Assembly (NCBI GenBank): GCA_040382935.1
Contig: JBEIEP010000021.1
Coordinates: 1 to 57,735, forward strand
DNA length: 57,735 nucleotides
Source of the DNA: JALQUL01 sp040382935
Lineage (GTDB): Bacteria > Pseudomonadota > Gammaproteobacteria > Burkholderiales > Burkholderiaceae_C
Reading direction: 5' to 3'
Shown here: positions 51,381-57,735 of the stretch, in pieces
Numbering within the stretch: the stretch's first letter is position 1
Layout: every line of letters starts with the position of its first letter
Notes under the pieces: model-generated
What the model saw: only the letters and a program-made list of their open reading frames with translations
Databases searched by the model: none
What the model was told of the DNA's origin: nothing
Position numbers and translations under genes: made by a program

Positions 51381-51701
51381 ATGCCCCGTGAAGTCCCTCT
51401 CGTTCACCCCGGCACCATCTTGCTGGAAGACTGGCTCAAGCCCATGGGAATCAGCCAGTATGCGTTGGCCAAAGCCATTGACGTGCCGCCACGCCGAATT
51501 AATGAAATTGTCAAAGGATTGCGTGCCATCACGGTTGATACTGCATTGCGCCTGAGTGTGTATTTTGGTACCGACGCGCAAAGTTGGATTAACCTGCAAA
51601 CCCACTACGACACTGAGCAAGCCCGTTTTACGATGCACAGCGTTTTGAGTCGAATTGCACGGCTGGAACGTTCAGAACCCGACCACGCCGAGCAAATTTA
51701 A
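51381..51701 (+). CDS. HigA-family antitoxin-like regulator (no HigB seen)
   Basis: A 106-residue XRE helix-turn-helix protein of the HigA/VapI type: VHPGTILLEDWLKPMGISQY ALAKAIDVPPRRINEIVKGL, and SVYFGTDAQSWINLQTHYD. AGAGG lies five bases before ATG 51381. A HigB toxin gene normally sits directly upstream, but the upstream gene here is the patatin lipoprotein (nine bases away). It may be an orphan that represses other loci. Confidence 0.85.
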   Translation: MPREVPLVHPGTILLEDWLKPMGISQYALAKAIDVPPRRINEIVKGLRAITVDTALRLSVYFGTDAQSWINLQTHYDTEQARFTMHSVLSRIARLERSEPDHAEQI

Positions 51702-51750
51702 ACCGGAGCTACAGTTCAACTTGCATCACTGCCACAAGCAGAAGCATCAT

Positions 51751-51789
51751 AAAAAAAGCCAGCCTGGTTGCCCGGACTGGCTTTTTTTT
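51751..51789. terminator. Strong bidirectional terminator between higA-like and phasin genes
   Basis: AAAAAAAGCCAG (51751-51762) pairs with CTGGCTTTTTTT (51777-51788). Runs of A and T flank the stem, so it works for both convergent genes. Confidence 0.9.
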
Positions 51790-51829
51790 GGCCTGTTGGT
51801 TTGCTAGGCAAACCTAGACGGCGTTTGAA

Positions 51830-52381
51830 TTAACGCTTTTTGGCAGCAGCGGTAGCGGTTTTGGTAGCGGCCATTGCAGTAGAAGCCATGGAATTGAAGT
51901 TGCTTTCAGCGGCTTCAGTGGCTTGCTTAACGGCTTTTTGAACCGATTCAAAAGCGTTGTTAGCGGCAGCCACGGCGTTTTTCATCACGGCTACAGCGGC
52001 TTCAGAACCGGCAGGAGCGTTTTGGGTAGCACTGTCCACCAAGCCCATAAACTTCTTTTGGCCTTCAGCGCTTTGGGCTTCAAAAGCCTTGCCGAATTCA
52101 GCGCCGGTACCAGACGCGATGTCATACAGGTGACGGCTGTAAGAAGCGGCTTTTTCAGCCAAAGGCTGCATCAAACCGGCTTGCAGGGCCAACAGTTGTT
52201 GAGCGTCTTTCACGCTCAGGGCGGCTTGTGTTGTCTCGCTGGCGTCGGCCAAAGCGGCCTTGGCAGCGGTAACATTCAACTCAACCAGTTTTTCAACGCC
52301 AGCAAAGGCTTTGGCGGTCAAACCAAAAACGGTTTCGACGTTGGCTTTGTGGGCGGCTAGGATTTGTTCAGGAGTCAGCAT
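51830..52381 (-). CDS. phaP: Phasin family protein (PHA granule-associated)
   Basis: A 183-residue amphipathic helical protein starting MLTPEQILAAHKANVETVFG, the phasin_2 signature. It is rich in Ala, Lys and Glu and ends in an Ala/Thr/Lys tail (TATAAAKKR). Phasins coat polyhydroxyalkanoate granules. The frame is open another 41 codons upstream, but that part includes the promoter and is not protein-like. With bktB it indicates PHA storage; phaC and phaR are not in the window. Confidence 0.9.
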   Translation of the reverse strand: MLTPEQILAAHKANVETVFGLTAKAFAGVEKLVELNVTAAKAALADASETTQAALSVKDAQQLLALQAGLMQPLAEKAASYSRHLYDIASGTGAEFGKAFEAQSAEGQKKFMGLVDSATQNAPAGSEAAVAVMKNAVAAANNAFESVQKAVKQATEAAESNFNSMASTAMAATKTATAAAKKR

Positions 52382-52481
52382 GGTTTTTCCAATCAAAAAA
52401 ATAAAAAGGGGTTTACTTTCGGTACTGCTCCCATCAACCTTGTGATCTTTACCGATCATGTTGCAGTGCAGCATAGGACGA

Positions 52482-52553
52482 ATTATAGGGTTAACCCGGA
52501 CCATTGCAAGCCTTTTTTGTTGCGCTGCAACAAATTAGTACATATTCACTAAT
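52482..52553 (-). promoter_or_regulatory. Phasin promoter with flanking dyads
   Basis: -35 TTGCAA (52509-52504), a 16-bp spacer and a perfect -10 TATAAT (52487-52482). Upstream lies TTGTTGC-GCT-GCAACAA (52517-52533), a perfect dyad, and ATTAGT (52534-52539) / ACTAAT (52548-52553). TGCAGTGCA occurs downstream at 52462-52470. TGC-rich dyads are what PhaR-type repressors bind, so control by granule status is plausible. Confidence 0.6.
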
Positions 52554-52625
52554 AAGGAACCTGTGCAAAACTCGCTGTGCGGATATGAGCCACGAGAATG
52601 GATGCTTCACAAGGCGGATTTTGCA

Positions 52626-52647
52626 GCCCATACCGGGCGGTATGGGC
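52626..52647. repeat. Perfect 9-bp hairpin upstream of the thioesterase gene
   Basis: GCCCATACC (52626-52634) and GGTATGGGC (52639-52647) with a GGGC loop, followed on the plus strand by A7. It is the only other clear structure in the 369-bp gap between the phasin and thioesterase genes besides the phasin promoter region. Confidence 0.6.
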
Positions 52648-52750
52648 AAAAAAACCAACGCAGTGGGGCGCCATTATCGTGGCCTCAGATCGCACATGGG
52701 GTTTTGCAGAGGTTCCACAACTCCCATTTCATGATTTTGTAATCTGCACC

Positions 52751-53191
52751 ATGAATAAACCCACACCCTTACGCCGCCAAGATTTCGCCGTCTTTAAAAG
52801 CATTCCTACCCGCTGGTCCGACAACGATATGTACGGCCACGTCAACAACGTTGTTTACTACAGTTGGTTTGATACCGTGGTCAACACCCATCTGATTGAG
52901 CAGGGTGTTCTGGACCCCTTAACCGGCCAGTGGGTGGGCCTGGTGGTAGAAACCCAATGCAACTACTTTGCGCCATTGGCCTTTCCGCAAACGGTGGATG
53001 CCGGGCTAAGGGTAGGGCAGGTGGGCCGTTCTAGTGTGCGCTACGAGATGGGTTTGTTTGCACAGGGTGTTGATGTGTGCGCCGCTCAGGGCCATTTTGT
53101 GCATGTTTATGTAGACAAGGCCAGCCAAAAGCCCATTGCCTTGCCCCAGTCTTTGGCGCAACTGGTACAGCACCTCGCTTTAGGAACTTAA
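52751..53191 (+). CDS. Acyl-CoA thioesterase (hotdog fold, 4-hydroxybenzoyl-CoA thioesterase/YbgC-like)
   Basis: A 146-residue hotdog protein with the catalytic Asp and motif RWSDNDMYGHVNNVVYYSWF and later VGLVVETQCNYFAPLAFP. It hydrolyses acyl-CoA thioesters; the chain preference is unknown. The frame is open 51 codons upstream, but ATG 52751 (MNKPTPLRRQDF) fits the family size. No strong ribosome site precedes it. Confidence 0.85.
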   Translation: MNKPTPLRRQDFAVFKSIPTRWSDNDMYGHVNNVVYYSWFDTVVNTHLIEQGVLDPLTGQWVGLVVETQCNYFAPLAFPQTVDAGLRVGQVGRSSVRYEMGLFAQGVDVCAAQGHFVHVYVDKASQKPIALPQSLAQLVQHLALGT

Positions 53192-53245
53192 AATGGACCG
53201 TTTACAGAGGGTGCAAACCCTTTGACCGCTTTGCAGGAGTATTTT

Positions 53246-53941
53246 GTGGACCACAACCCAGTCGATCAAGCCATTAGCGCACGTATGTCGGCCCGCGCCT
53301 TTACAGCGCAGCCGGTAAGCCAAGAGCTGATTGAAACCATTCTGGCCGTTAGCAGCCGTGCGCCGTCTGGCACCAACACCCAACCCTGGCGGGTGTATGT
53401 GTTGCAGGGGCAGGCCAAAGACAGCCTGGTTGAAAAGGTATGCGCCGCCCACGATGCCATACGGGCCAACCCCGAGCTGGCCAAGGACTACGCCGAAACC
53501 TACGACTATTACCCCGAAAAATGGGTCAGCCCCTATATTGACCGACGCCGCGAGAACGGCTGGAGCCTGTACGGCCTGCTAGGCATTGGCAAGGCCGACA
53601 AAGACAAAATGCACGCCCAGCACCAGCGCAATTACAGGTTTTTTGATGCACCTGTGGGCCTGATCTTTACCGTTGACAAAGTGATGGGCCGGGGTAGCCT
53701 AGTGGACTACGGCATGTTTATGCAAAGCATTATGGTCAGTGCCAAAGGCCACGGCTTGGACACCTGCCCGCAAGCCGCTTGGAACGGCTTTCATTCCATT
53801 ATCTTGCCCCACATAGGTGCCACTGACCAAGAGATGATGGTGTGCGGCATGGCGCTGGGCTACGCCGATACCACCGATGTGGTCAACACCTTTCACACCC
53901 CGCGTGTGCCGGTGGCGCAATTTACCACTTGGCTCAAGTAA
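53246..53941 (+). CDS. Nitroreductase family protein
   Basis: A 231-residue FMN-dependent oxidoreductase. SARMSARAFTAQPVSQELIE and SSRAPSGTNTQPWRVYVLQG are the FMN phosphate-binding motifs, and GLDTCPQAAWNGFH and MALGYADTTDVVN the C-terminal ones. The GTG at 53246 has AGGAG six bases ahead and is preferred over a TTG at 53222. It probably reduces nitro or quinone compounds with NAD(P)H. Confidence 0.88.
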   Translation: MDHNPVDQAISARMSARAFTAQPVSQELIETILAVSSRAPSGTNTQPWRVYVLQGQAKDSLVEKVCAAHDAIRANPELAKDYAETYDYYPEKWVSPYIDRRRENGWSLYGLLGIGKADKDKMHAQHQRNYRFFDAPVGLIFTVDKVMGRGSLVDYGMFMQSIMVSAKGHGLDTCPQAAWNGFHSIILPHIGATDQEMMVCGMALGYADTTDVVNTFHTPRVPVAQFTTWLK

Positions 53942-54029
53942 CCGTCTAAAGCACCAAGGCCTTAACGTACCCAGGTCCTAAGGCATTCAAGCTTTCTGTG
54001 CCCCAGCCTTCACCGCGTCCAAACCCACC

Positions 54030-55271
54030 ATGATTATTACCAGCCTGCTCGATACCGACCTGTACAAGTTCACCATGATGCAGGCGGTGTTGCACCAGTT
54101 TCCGGGTGCGCAGGTCGAGTACAAATTCATGTGCCGCAACAAAGGGGTGGCACTGGCACCTTTTGCCGACGAGATTCGCGCCGAAATCAAGTCGTTGTGC
54201 AACCTGCAGTTCCAAGAAAGCGAACTGGCCTACCTGCGCTCCTTGCGCTTTATCAAAAGTGATTTTGTGGACTTTTTAGGCCTTTTCAAGCTCAACGAAA
54301 AATACGTCACCCTCACCCCGCATGCCAATGGCGATTTGGACATCACCATCAAAGGGCCTTGGTTGCACACCATTCCCTTTGAGATCCCCGTGTTGGCCAT
54401 CGTTAACGAGGTGTATTTCAGAAACACCCAATCGCTGCCCGATTTGTTAGAGGGCCGCAAGCGCTTAGAAGTTAAGCTGGAGCAATTGCGTGCCACAGGT
54501 TTAGAAGACCTCAAGATTGCCGATTACGGCACGCGCCGCCGCTTTAGCAAAGCCTGGCACGAAGAGGTGTTGCGCGTCCTTAAAACCCGGCTGGGCACAC
54601 AGCAAAGCCCTGGCAGGCCCAACATGGCGGGCCAGTTGGCGGGCACCAGTAACGTGTTGTTTGCCATGAAGCTGGGCCTAACGCCACTGGGCACCATGGC
54701 CCACGAATACCTACAGGCCTGCCAAGCCCTGGGGCCACGCCTGCGTGATAGCCAGGTGTATGCCTTTGAGTCTTGGGCCAAAGAGTACCGGGGTGATTTG
54801 GGTATTGCCTTGTCAGATGTGTACGGCATGACGGCGTTTTTGTCGGACTTTGACATGTACTTTTGCAAGCTGTTTGACGGCGCGCGCCACGACAGTGGCG
54901 ACCCCTTTAGCTGGGGCGAACGCATGATTGAGCACTATCTTAAAAACCGCGTTGACCCCAAGACCAAAACCCTGATCTTTAGCGATGGCCTCACCGTGCC
55001 CCGCACCATAGAGCTTTACCAACAGTTTAGGGGGCGCTGCCAATTGGCCTTTGGTATTGGCACCAACCTGACCAACGACCTGGGCTACGAGCCCTTGCAA
55101 ATCGTGATCAAAATGATTCGTTGCAATGGGCAACCCGTGGCCAAACTCTCGGACACCCCCTCTAAAAACATGTGTGATGACGAGCGCTATTTGGGCTATT
55201 TACGCCAAGTGTTTAATATCGCCCAGCCCGTGGTTGAGTCGGCACCAACATCCATCAAAGGCGCAGCATGA
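54030..55271 (+). CDS. pncB: Nicotinate phosphoribosyltransferase
   Basis: A 413-residue enzyme of NAD salvage that converts nicotinate and PRPP to nicotinate mononucleotide. Conserved motifs: LLDTDLYKFTMMQAVLHQFP, KIADYGTRRRFSKAWHEEVL, GTSNVLFAMKLGLTPLGTMA HE, and LFDGARHDSGDPFSWGERMI. The length is normal. It heads a three-gene operon with four-base overlaps to the next two genes. Confidence 0.95.
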   Translation: MIITSLLDTDLYKFTMMQAVLHQFPGAQVEYKFMCRNKGVALAPFADEIRAEIKSLCNLQFQESELAYLRSLRFIKSDFVDFLGLFKLNEKYVTLTPHANGDLDITIKGPWLHTIPFEIPVLAIVNEVYFRNTQSLPDLLEGRKRLEVKLEQLRATGLEDLKIADYGTRRRFSKAWHEEVLRVLKTRLGTQQSPGRPNMAGQLAGTSNVLFAMKLGLTPLGTMAHEYLQACQALGPRLRDSQVYAFESWAKEYRGDLGIALSDVYGMTAFLSDFDMYFCKLFDGARHDSGDPFSWGERMIEHYLKNRVDPKTKTLIFSDGLTVPRTIELYQQFRGRCQLAFGIGTNLTNDLGYEPLQIVIKMIRCNGQPVAKLSDTPSKNMCDDERYLGYLRQVFNIAQPVVESAPTSIKGAA

Positions 55272-56308
55272 CCCCTCTAGGTCATACCATCACCCCCAAG
55301 CCGCGCCTGCTCATCGCCAGGGCCATTTTTCCGGAACTGTTGGCCCCTTTGCACGACGTGTTTGAGGTCATAGCCAACCAAGACGACCATAGCTTTACCC
55401 GTGCGCAATGGGTGGCCCAGTTGCAAGGCTGCGACGCGGTATTTACCGCGGGTGTAGAACCCATAGACGCCGACATTTTGCGCCAGTGCCCCAAGCTCAA
55501 AATAGCTGCCAACATGACAGTGGGCTACAACAACTTTGACGTGCCTGCCATGACGGCTGCCGGTGTAGTGGCCACCAACGCCCCCGATGTGCTAACCGAA
55601 GCCACCGCCGACCTGGGGCTGGCCCTGGTCTTGGCGGCAGCGCGCCGCGTGACCGAGGGCGAGGCCTACCTACGTGCAGGCCACTGGCGCAAATGGCGCT
55701 ACGACATGCTGCTGGGTGCCCCCGTGCAGGGTACCACCTTGGGCATACTGGGCATGGGCCGCATAGGTCAAGCCATTGCCCGGCGTGGTGCCTTGGGTTT
55801 TGGTATGCGGGTGATTTACCACAACCGCAAACCGCTGCCACCCCCCGGCTTGGGCCAAGCTGCGCTGCCCTACAACGCAGAGTACGTGGGCTTTAATGCC
55901 CTGTTTGAACAAGCCGATCACCTGGTCGTGGTGTTGCCTTACTCCAAAGAAGTTCACCACTGCGTGAACGCAGAGGCGCTGGCCCGCATGAAGCCCATCG
56001 CCACCTTGGTCAACATTGGCCGTGGTGGCCTGATCGACGAAAACGCCTTGGCCGACGCCCTAGAGGCGGGGCAATTGGCCGCAGCGGGCCTGGATGTGTT
56101 TGAGGGCGAACCCCAGGTCAACCCACGTTTGCTGGCACAAACCCATGTGGTGCTCACCCCCCACATTGGCAGCGCCACTGGCCCCACCCGCCGCGCCATG
56201 GCCCAATTGGCCATTGACAACCTGCTAGCGTTTTTTGCAGGCCAGCGGCCACCCACCATTCTCAACCCCGAGGTGCTGGCCCCATCCTTGCCGGGCGGTG
56301 TTCTATGA
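55268..56308 (+). CDS. D-2-hydroxyacid dehydrogenase (glyoxylate/hydroxypyruvate reductase GhrB-like)
   Basis: A 346-residue NAD(P)-dependent dehydrogenase. The nucleotide loop is LGILGMGRIGQAIARRGALG; catalytic Arg is in VNIGRGGLIDE, Glu in LDVFEGEPQVNP and His in LTPHIGSATGPTRRAMA. It reduces 2-oxoacids such as glyoxylate or hydroxypyruvate in the cytoplasm. Its ATG overlaps the pncB stop (ATGA) and its own stop overlaps the flavin reductase start. Confidence 0.9.
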   Translation: MTPLGHTITPKPRLLIARAIFPELLAPLHDVFEVIANQDDHSFTRAQWVAQLQGCDAVFTAGVEPIDADILRQCPKLKIAANMTVGYNNFDVPAMTAAGVVATNAPDVLTEATADLGLALVLAAARRVTEGEAYLRAGHWRKWRYDMLLGAPVQGTTLGILGMGRIGQAIARRGALGFGMRVIYHNRKPLPPPGLGQAALPYNAEYVGFNALFEQADHLVVVLPYSKEVHHCVNAEALARMKPIATLVNIGRGGLIDENALADALEAGQLAAAGLDVFEGEPQVNPRLLAQTHVVLTPHIGSATGPTRRAMAQLAIDNLLAFFAGQRPPTILNPEVLAPSLPGGVL

Positions 56309-56850
56309 GAAGCCCTTATTTGGCCGCTCATTTGGGCGCAGACGCTACGCCACCCCCAACCACCTTTAGGCAGGCCCTGGGCCAGTTTGCAACAGGCGTT
56401 ACCGTGGTCACCGCCTTAAGCGATCAAGGCCAGCCCGTGGGCTTGACGGTTAACTCCTTTGCCTCGCTCTCGCTAGACCCACCCTTGGTGCTGTGGTCCT
56501 TGCAAACCAACTCCAAGCTCAAAGACCACTTTGGCGTGGGGCAAACCTTTGCCGTCAACATACTGGCCCAGCACCAAGCGCCAGTGTCGCAGCGCTTTGC
56601 CTCTTCAAAAGGCGATAAATTTGCAAACACCCCGCACACCATCACGGAGGACGGGTTTGTTTTGCTAGAGGGTTGCCTTGCCTATTTGGAATGCCAAACA
56701 GAATCCGCGCAAGTCGCAGGTGACCACATTTTGCTAATCGCAAAAGTGCTGCGCTTTGCGTTGGGGGACGCTACCCCAATCGGCTTGGATGCAAGCCCTT
56801 TGTTGTTTTTTGATGGGCGTTACCAAACGATAGGCGGGCCGCTGGCTTAA
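56305..56850 (+). CDS. Flavin reductase family protein
   Basis: A 181-residue FMN-binding split-barrel protein: FRQALGQFATGVTVVTALSD, GLTVNSFASLSLDPPLVLWS and FAVNILAQHQAPVSQRFA are the hallmark motifs of reductases that feed FMNH2 to monooxygenases. No partner monooxygenase lies beside it. It is the last gene of the pncB operon. Confidence 0.9.
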   Translation: MRSPYLAAHLGADATPPPTTFRQALGQFATGVTVVTALSDQGQPVGLTVNSFASLSLDPPLVLWSLQTNSKLKDHFGVGQTFAVNILAQHQAPVSQRFASSKGDKFANTPHTITEDGFVLLEGCLAYLECQTESAQVAGDHILLIAKVLRFALGDATPIGLDASPLLFFDGRYQTIGGPLA

Positions 56851-56871
56851 GCGCAAAAAGCATTATCCGCC

Positions 56872-57735
56872 TTACGGTTTCTCTAAACCGTAGTGGCGCT
56901 GCAAGTCCGATCGCGGCCAAAATTTCCAATCATCCGCATTGCTTAGGCGTGTGTGGGCCATAGGCCCCAACCGGGGCAACACAGAACCCAACCAACTTTG
57001 GGCGCTAGGGCCAGTTGGTTCGCCCAGTTTGCTCACCTGGGTAATGCGCCAGTCATTCCAACCAGGCCCGTCGGCCACCAAAGCCTGCTCGTGTTCGTCC
57101 AACCAAACCCGTGTGCCGTCGCGGGTGTGCAAGGCCACTTCAACTCGCCATTCGGTGCCATAGCGCCGCCAAACCCGGGTCTGGGTACCGTCTTGGGTCA
57201 CCAGCCTGTGGCTTTGGCTGTCAAACGCCACCGATACGACTGGGCCACGGTGCCCGGTCAGAGTGGCCAAAAGAGAGCCGTGCTGGTCCCACAATTTGGC
57301 GGTTTTGTCGTCAGAGCCTGTGAGCAAGAAAAAGCGCTGTTGAGGGGGTAATGAGGGGCGAGTAGAGGAGTTGTGGGGGTCATGTTCAAGCCAAGGGCAA
57401 ATGGCCACGGAGGTGACCCAATCGGAGTGACCGGTCAGAGTGGCCAAAAGAGAGCCGTGCTGGTCCCACAATTTGGCGGTTTTGTCGTTAGAGCCTGTGA
57501 GCAAGAAAAAGCGCTGTTGAGGGGGTAAGGAGGGGCCAGTAGAGGAGTTGTGGGGGTCCTGTTCAAGCCAAGGGCAACTGGCCACGGAGGTGACCCAATT
57601 GGAGTGCCCGGTCAGAGTGGCCAAAAGAGAGCCGTGCTGGTCCCACAATTTGGCGGTGTTGTCGTGTGAGCCGGTGAGCAAGAAAAAGCGCTGTTGAGGG
57701 GGTAAGGAGGGGCCAGTAGAGGAGTTGTGGGGGTC
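56872..57735 (-). CDS. WD40-repeat protein, C-terminal part (5' end outside window)
   Basis: The frame is open to the right edge, so the N-terminus is missing. At least three blades read LTGSxDKTAKLWDQHGSL, LATLTGHSxWVTSVA, each followed by a long proline-rich loop (CPWLExDPHNSSTxPSLPPQ). The unit is 59 residues instead of the usual 40-45, because of this loop. After a divergent blade (VVSVAFDSQSHRLVTQDGTQ) comes a unique C-terminal domain of about 120 residues ending SDLQRHYGLEKP. Long WD40 arrays like this are often the sensor half of STAND NTPases or protease-linked proteins; the effector end is not visible. Confidence 0.8.
   Translation of the reverse strand, partial: DPHNSSTGPSLPPQQRFFLLTGSHDNTAKLWDQHGSLLATLTGHSNWVTSVASCPWLEQDPHNSSTGPSLPPQQRFFLLTGSNDKTAKLWDQHGSLLATLTGHSDWVTSVAICPWLEHDPHNSSTRPSLPPQQRFFLLTGSDDKTAKLWDQHGSLLATLTGHRGPVVSVAFDSQSHRLVTQDGTQTRVWRRYGTEWRVEVALHTRDGTRVWLDEHEQALVADGPGWNDWRITQVSKLGEPTGPSAQSWLGSVLPRLGPMAHTRLSNADDWKFWPRSDLQRHYGLEKP
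57321..57735. repeat. 177-bp near-identical tandem repeats in the WD40 gene
   Basis: The marker TGAGCAAGAAAAAGCG begins at 57321, 57498 and 57675, exactly 177 bp (59 codons) apart, and the whole unit between is nearly identical in DNA. The array continues past the window edge. Confidence 0.9.

Noticed and set aside
52382..52504. N-terminal extension of the phasin
   Set aside because: It would translate through the -10 box region and is unlike phasins; ATG 52381 starts the family domain.
52626..52647. GCCCATACC hairpin with A7 as a terminator
   Set aside because: The homopolymer is on the wrong side for the minus strand and is A, not T, on the plus strand; no gene end is near.

Overview
The window reads as chromosome of a betaproteobacterium, most likely a Burkholderiales/Comamonadaceae member. 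This is an inference from gene families and neighbourhoods: a BktB thiolase and a phasin (polyhydroxyalkanoate metabolism), suhB divergent from trmJ-cysE, mutS, uppP, selO and msrA, many DMT and MDR family proteins, and Gram-negative lipoproteins and OmpW. No rRNA, tRNA or CRISPR array was seen. A striking number of genes are decayed: at least eight loci are truncated, frameshifted or internally deleted, which suggests ongoing gene loss.

Layout. 1-1524: transposase tail and a stand-alone AAA+ ATPase with an unusual promoter. 1551-4394: a 2-aminoethylphosphonate locus with intact phnW and its GntR regulator, but phnA and an ABC permease reduced to fragments. 4525-6393: OmpW and a GDSL lipoprotein. 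6553-9123: a graveyard (P450, polyamine-type binding protein, ABC ATPase, phosphodiesterase pieces) around one intact FAD oxidoreductase. 9105-13311: DMT exporter, MDR reductase, 2OG-Fe dioxygenase and bktB. 13451-23850: a tightly packed five-gene defence operon on the minus strand (SNF2 helicase, DUF262/DUF1524 protein, type III-like DNA methyltransferase, YhcG/DUF1016 nuclease, type III Res helicase-nuclease), preceded by two copies of a palindromic operator.

24018-32283: uppP, then a methylated-amine cluster (XRE-cupin regulator, two dimethylglycine-dehydrogenase-like flavoproteins, one frameshifted, and a non-pyrrolysine MttB-family methyltransferase). 32583-36079: Anbu proteasome-like protease overlapping mutS. 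36279-37193: a DUF3800 gene preceded by its own promoter, a folded RNA and an intrinsic terminator, one of the most interesting loci here. 37293-40437: a frameshifted secreted protein and a large lipoprotein. 40579-47895: DCC and DUF4166 proteins, suhB, trmJ, cysE, GNAT, mog, haloacetate-dehalogenase-like hydrolase, selO. 48095-56850: msrA, DsbA-like, GST, patatin lipoprotein, orphan HigA, phasin, thioesterase, nitroreductase and a pncB-hydroxyacid dehydrogenase-flavin reductase operon. The right edge cuts a WD40 protein with nearly identical 177-bp DNA repeats.

All identifications are from reading motifs by eye; no database search was run.
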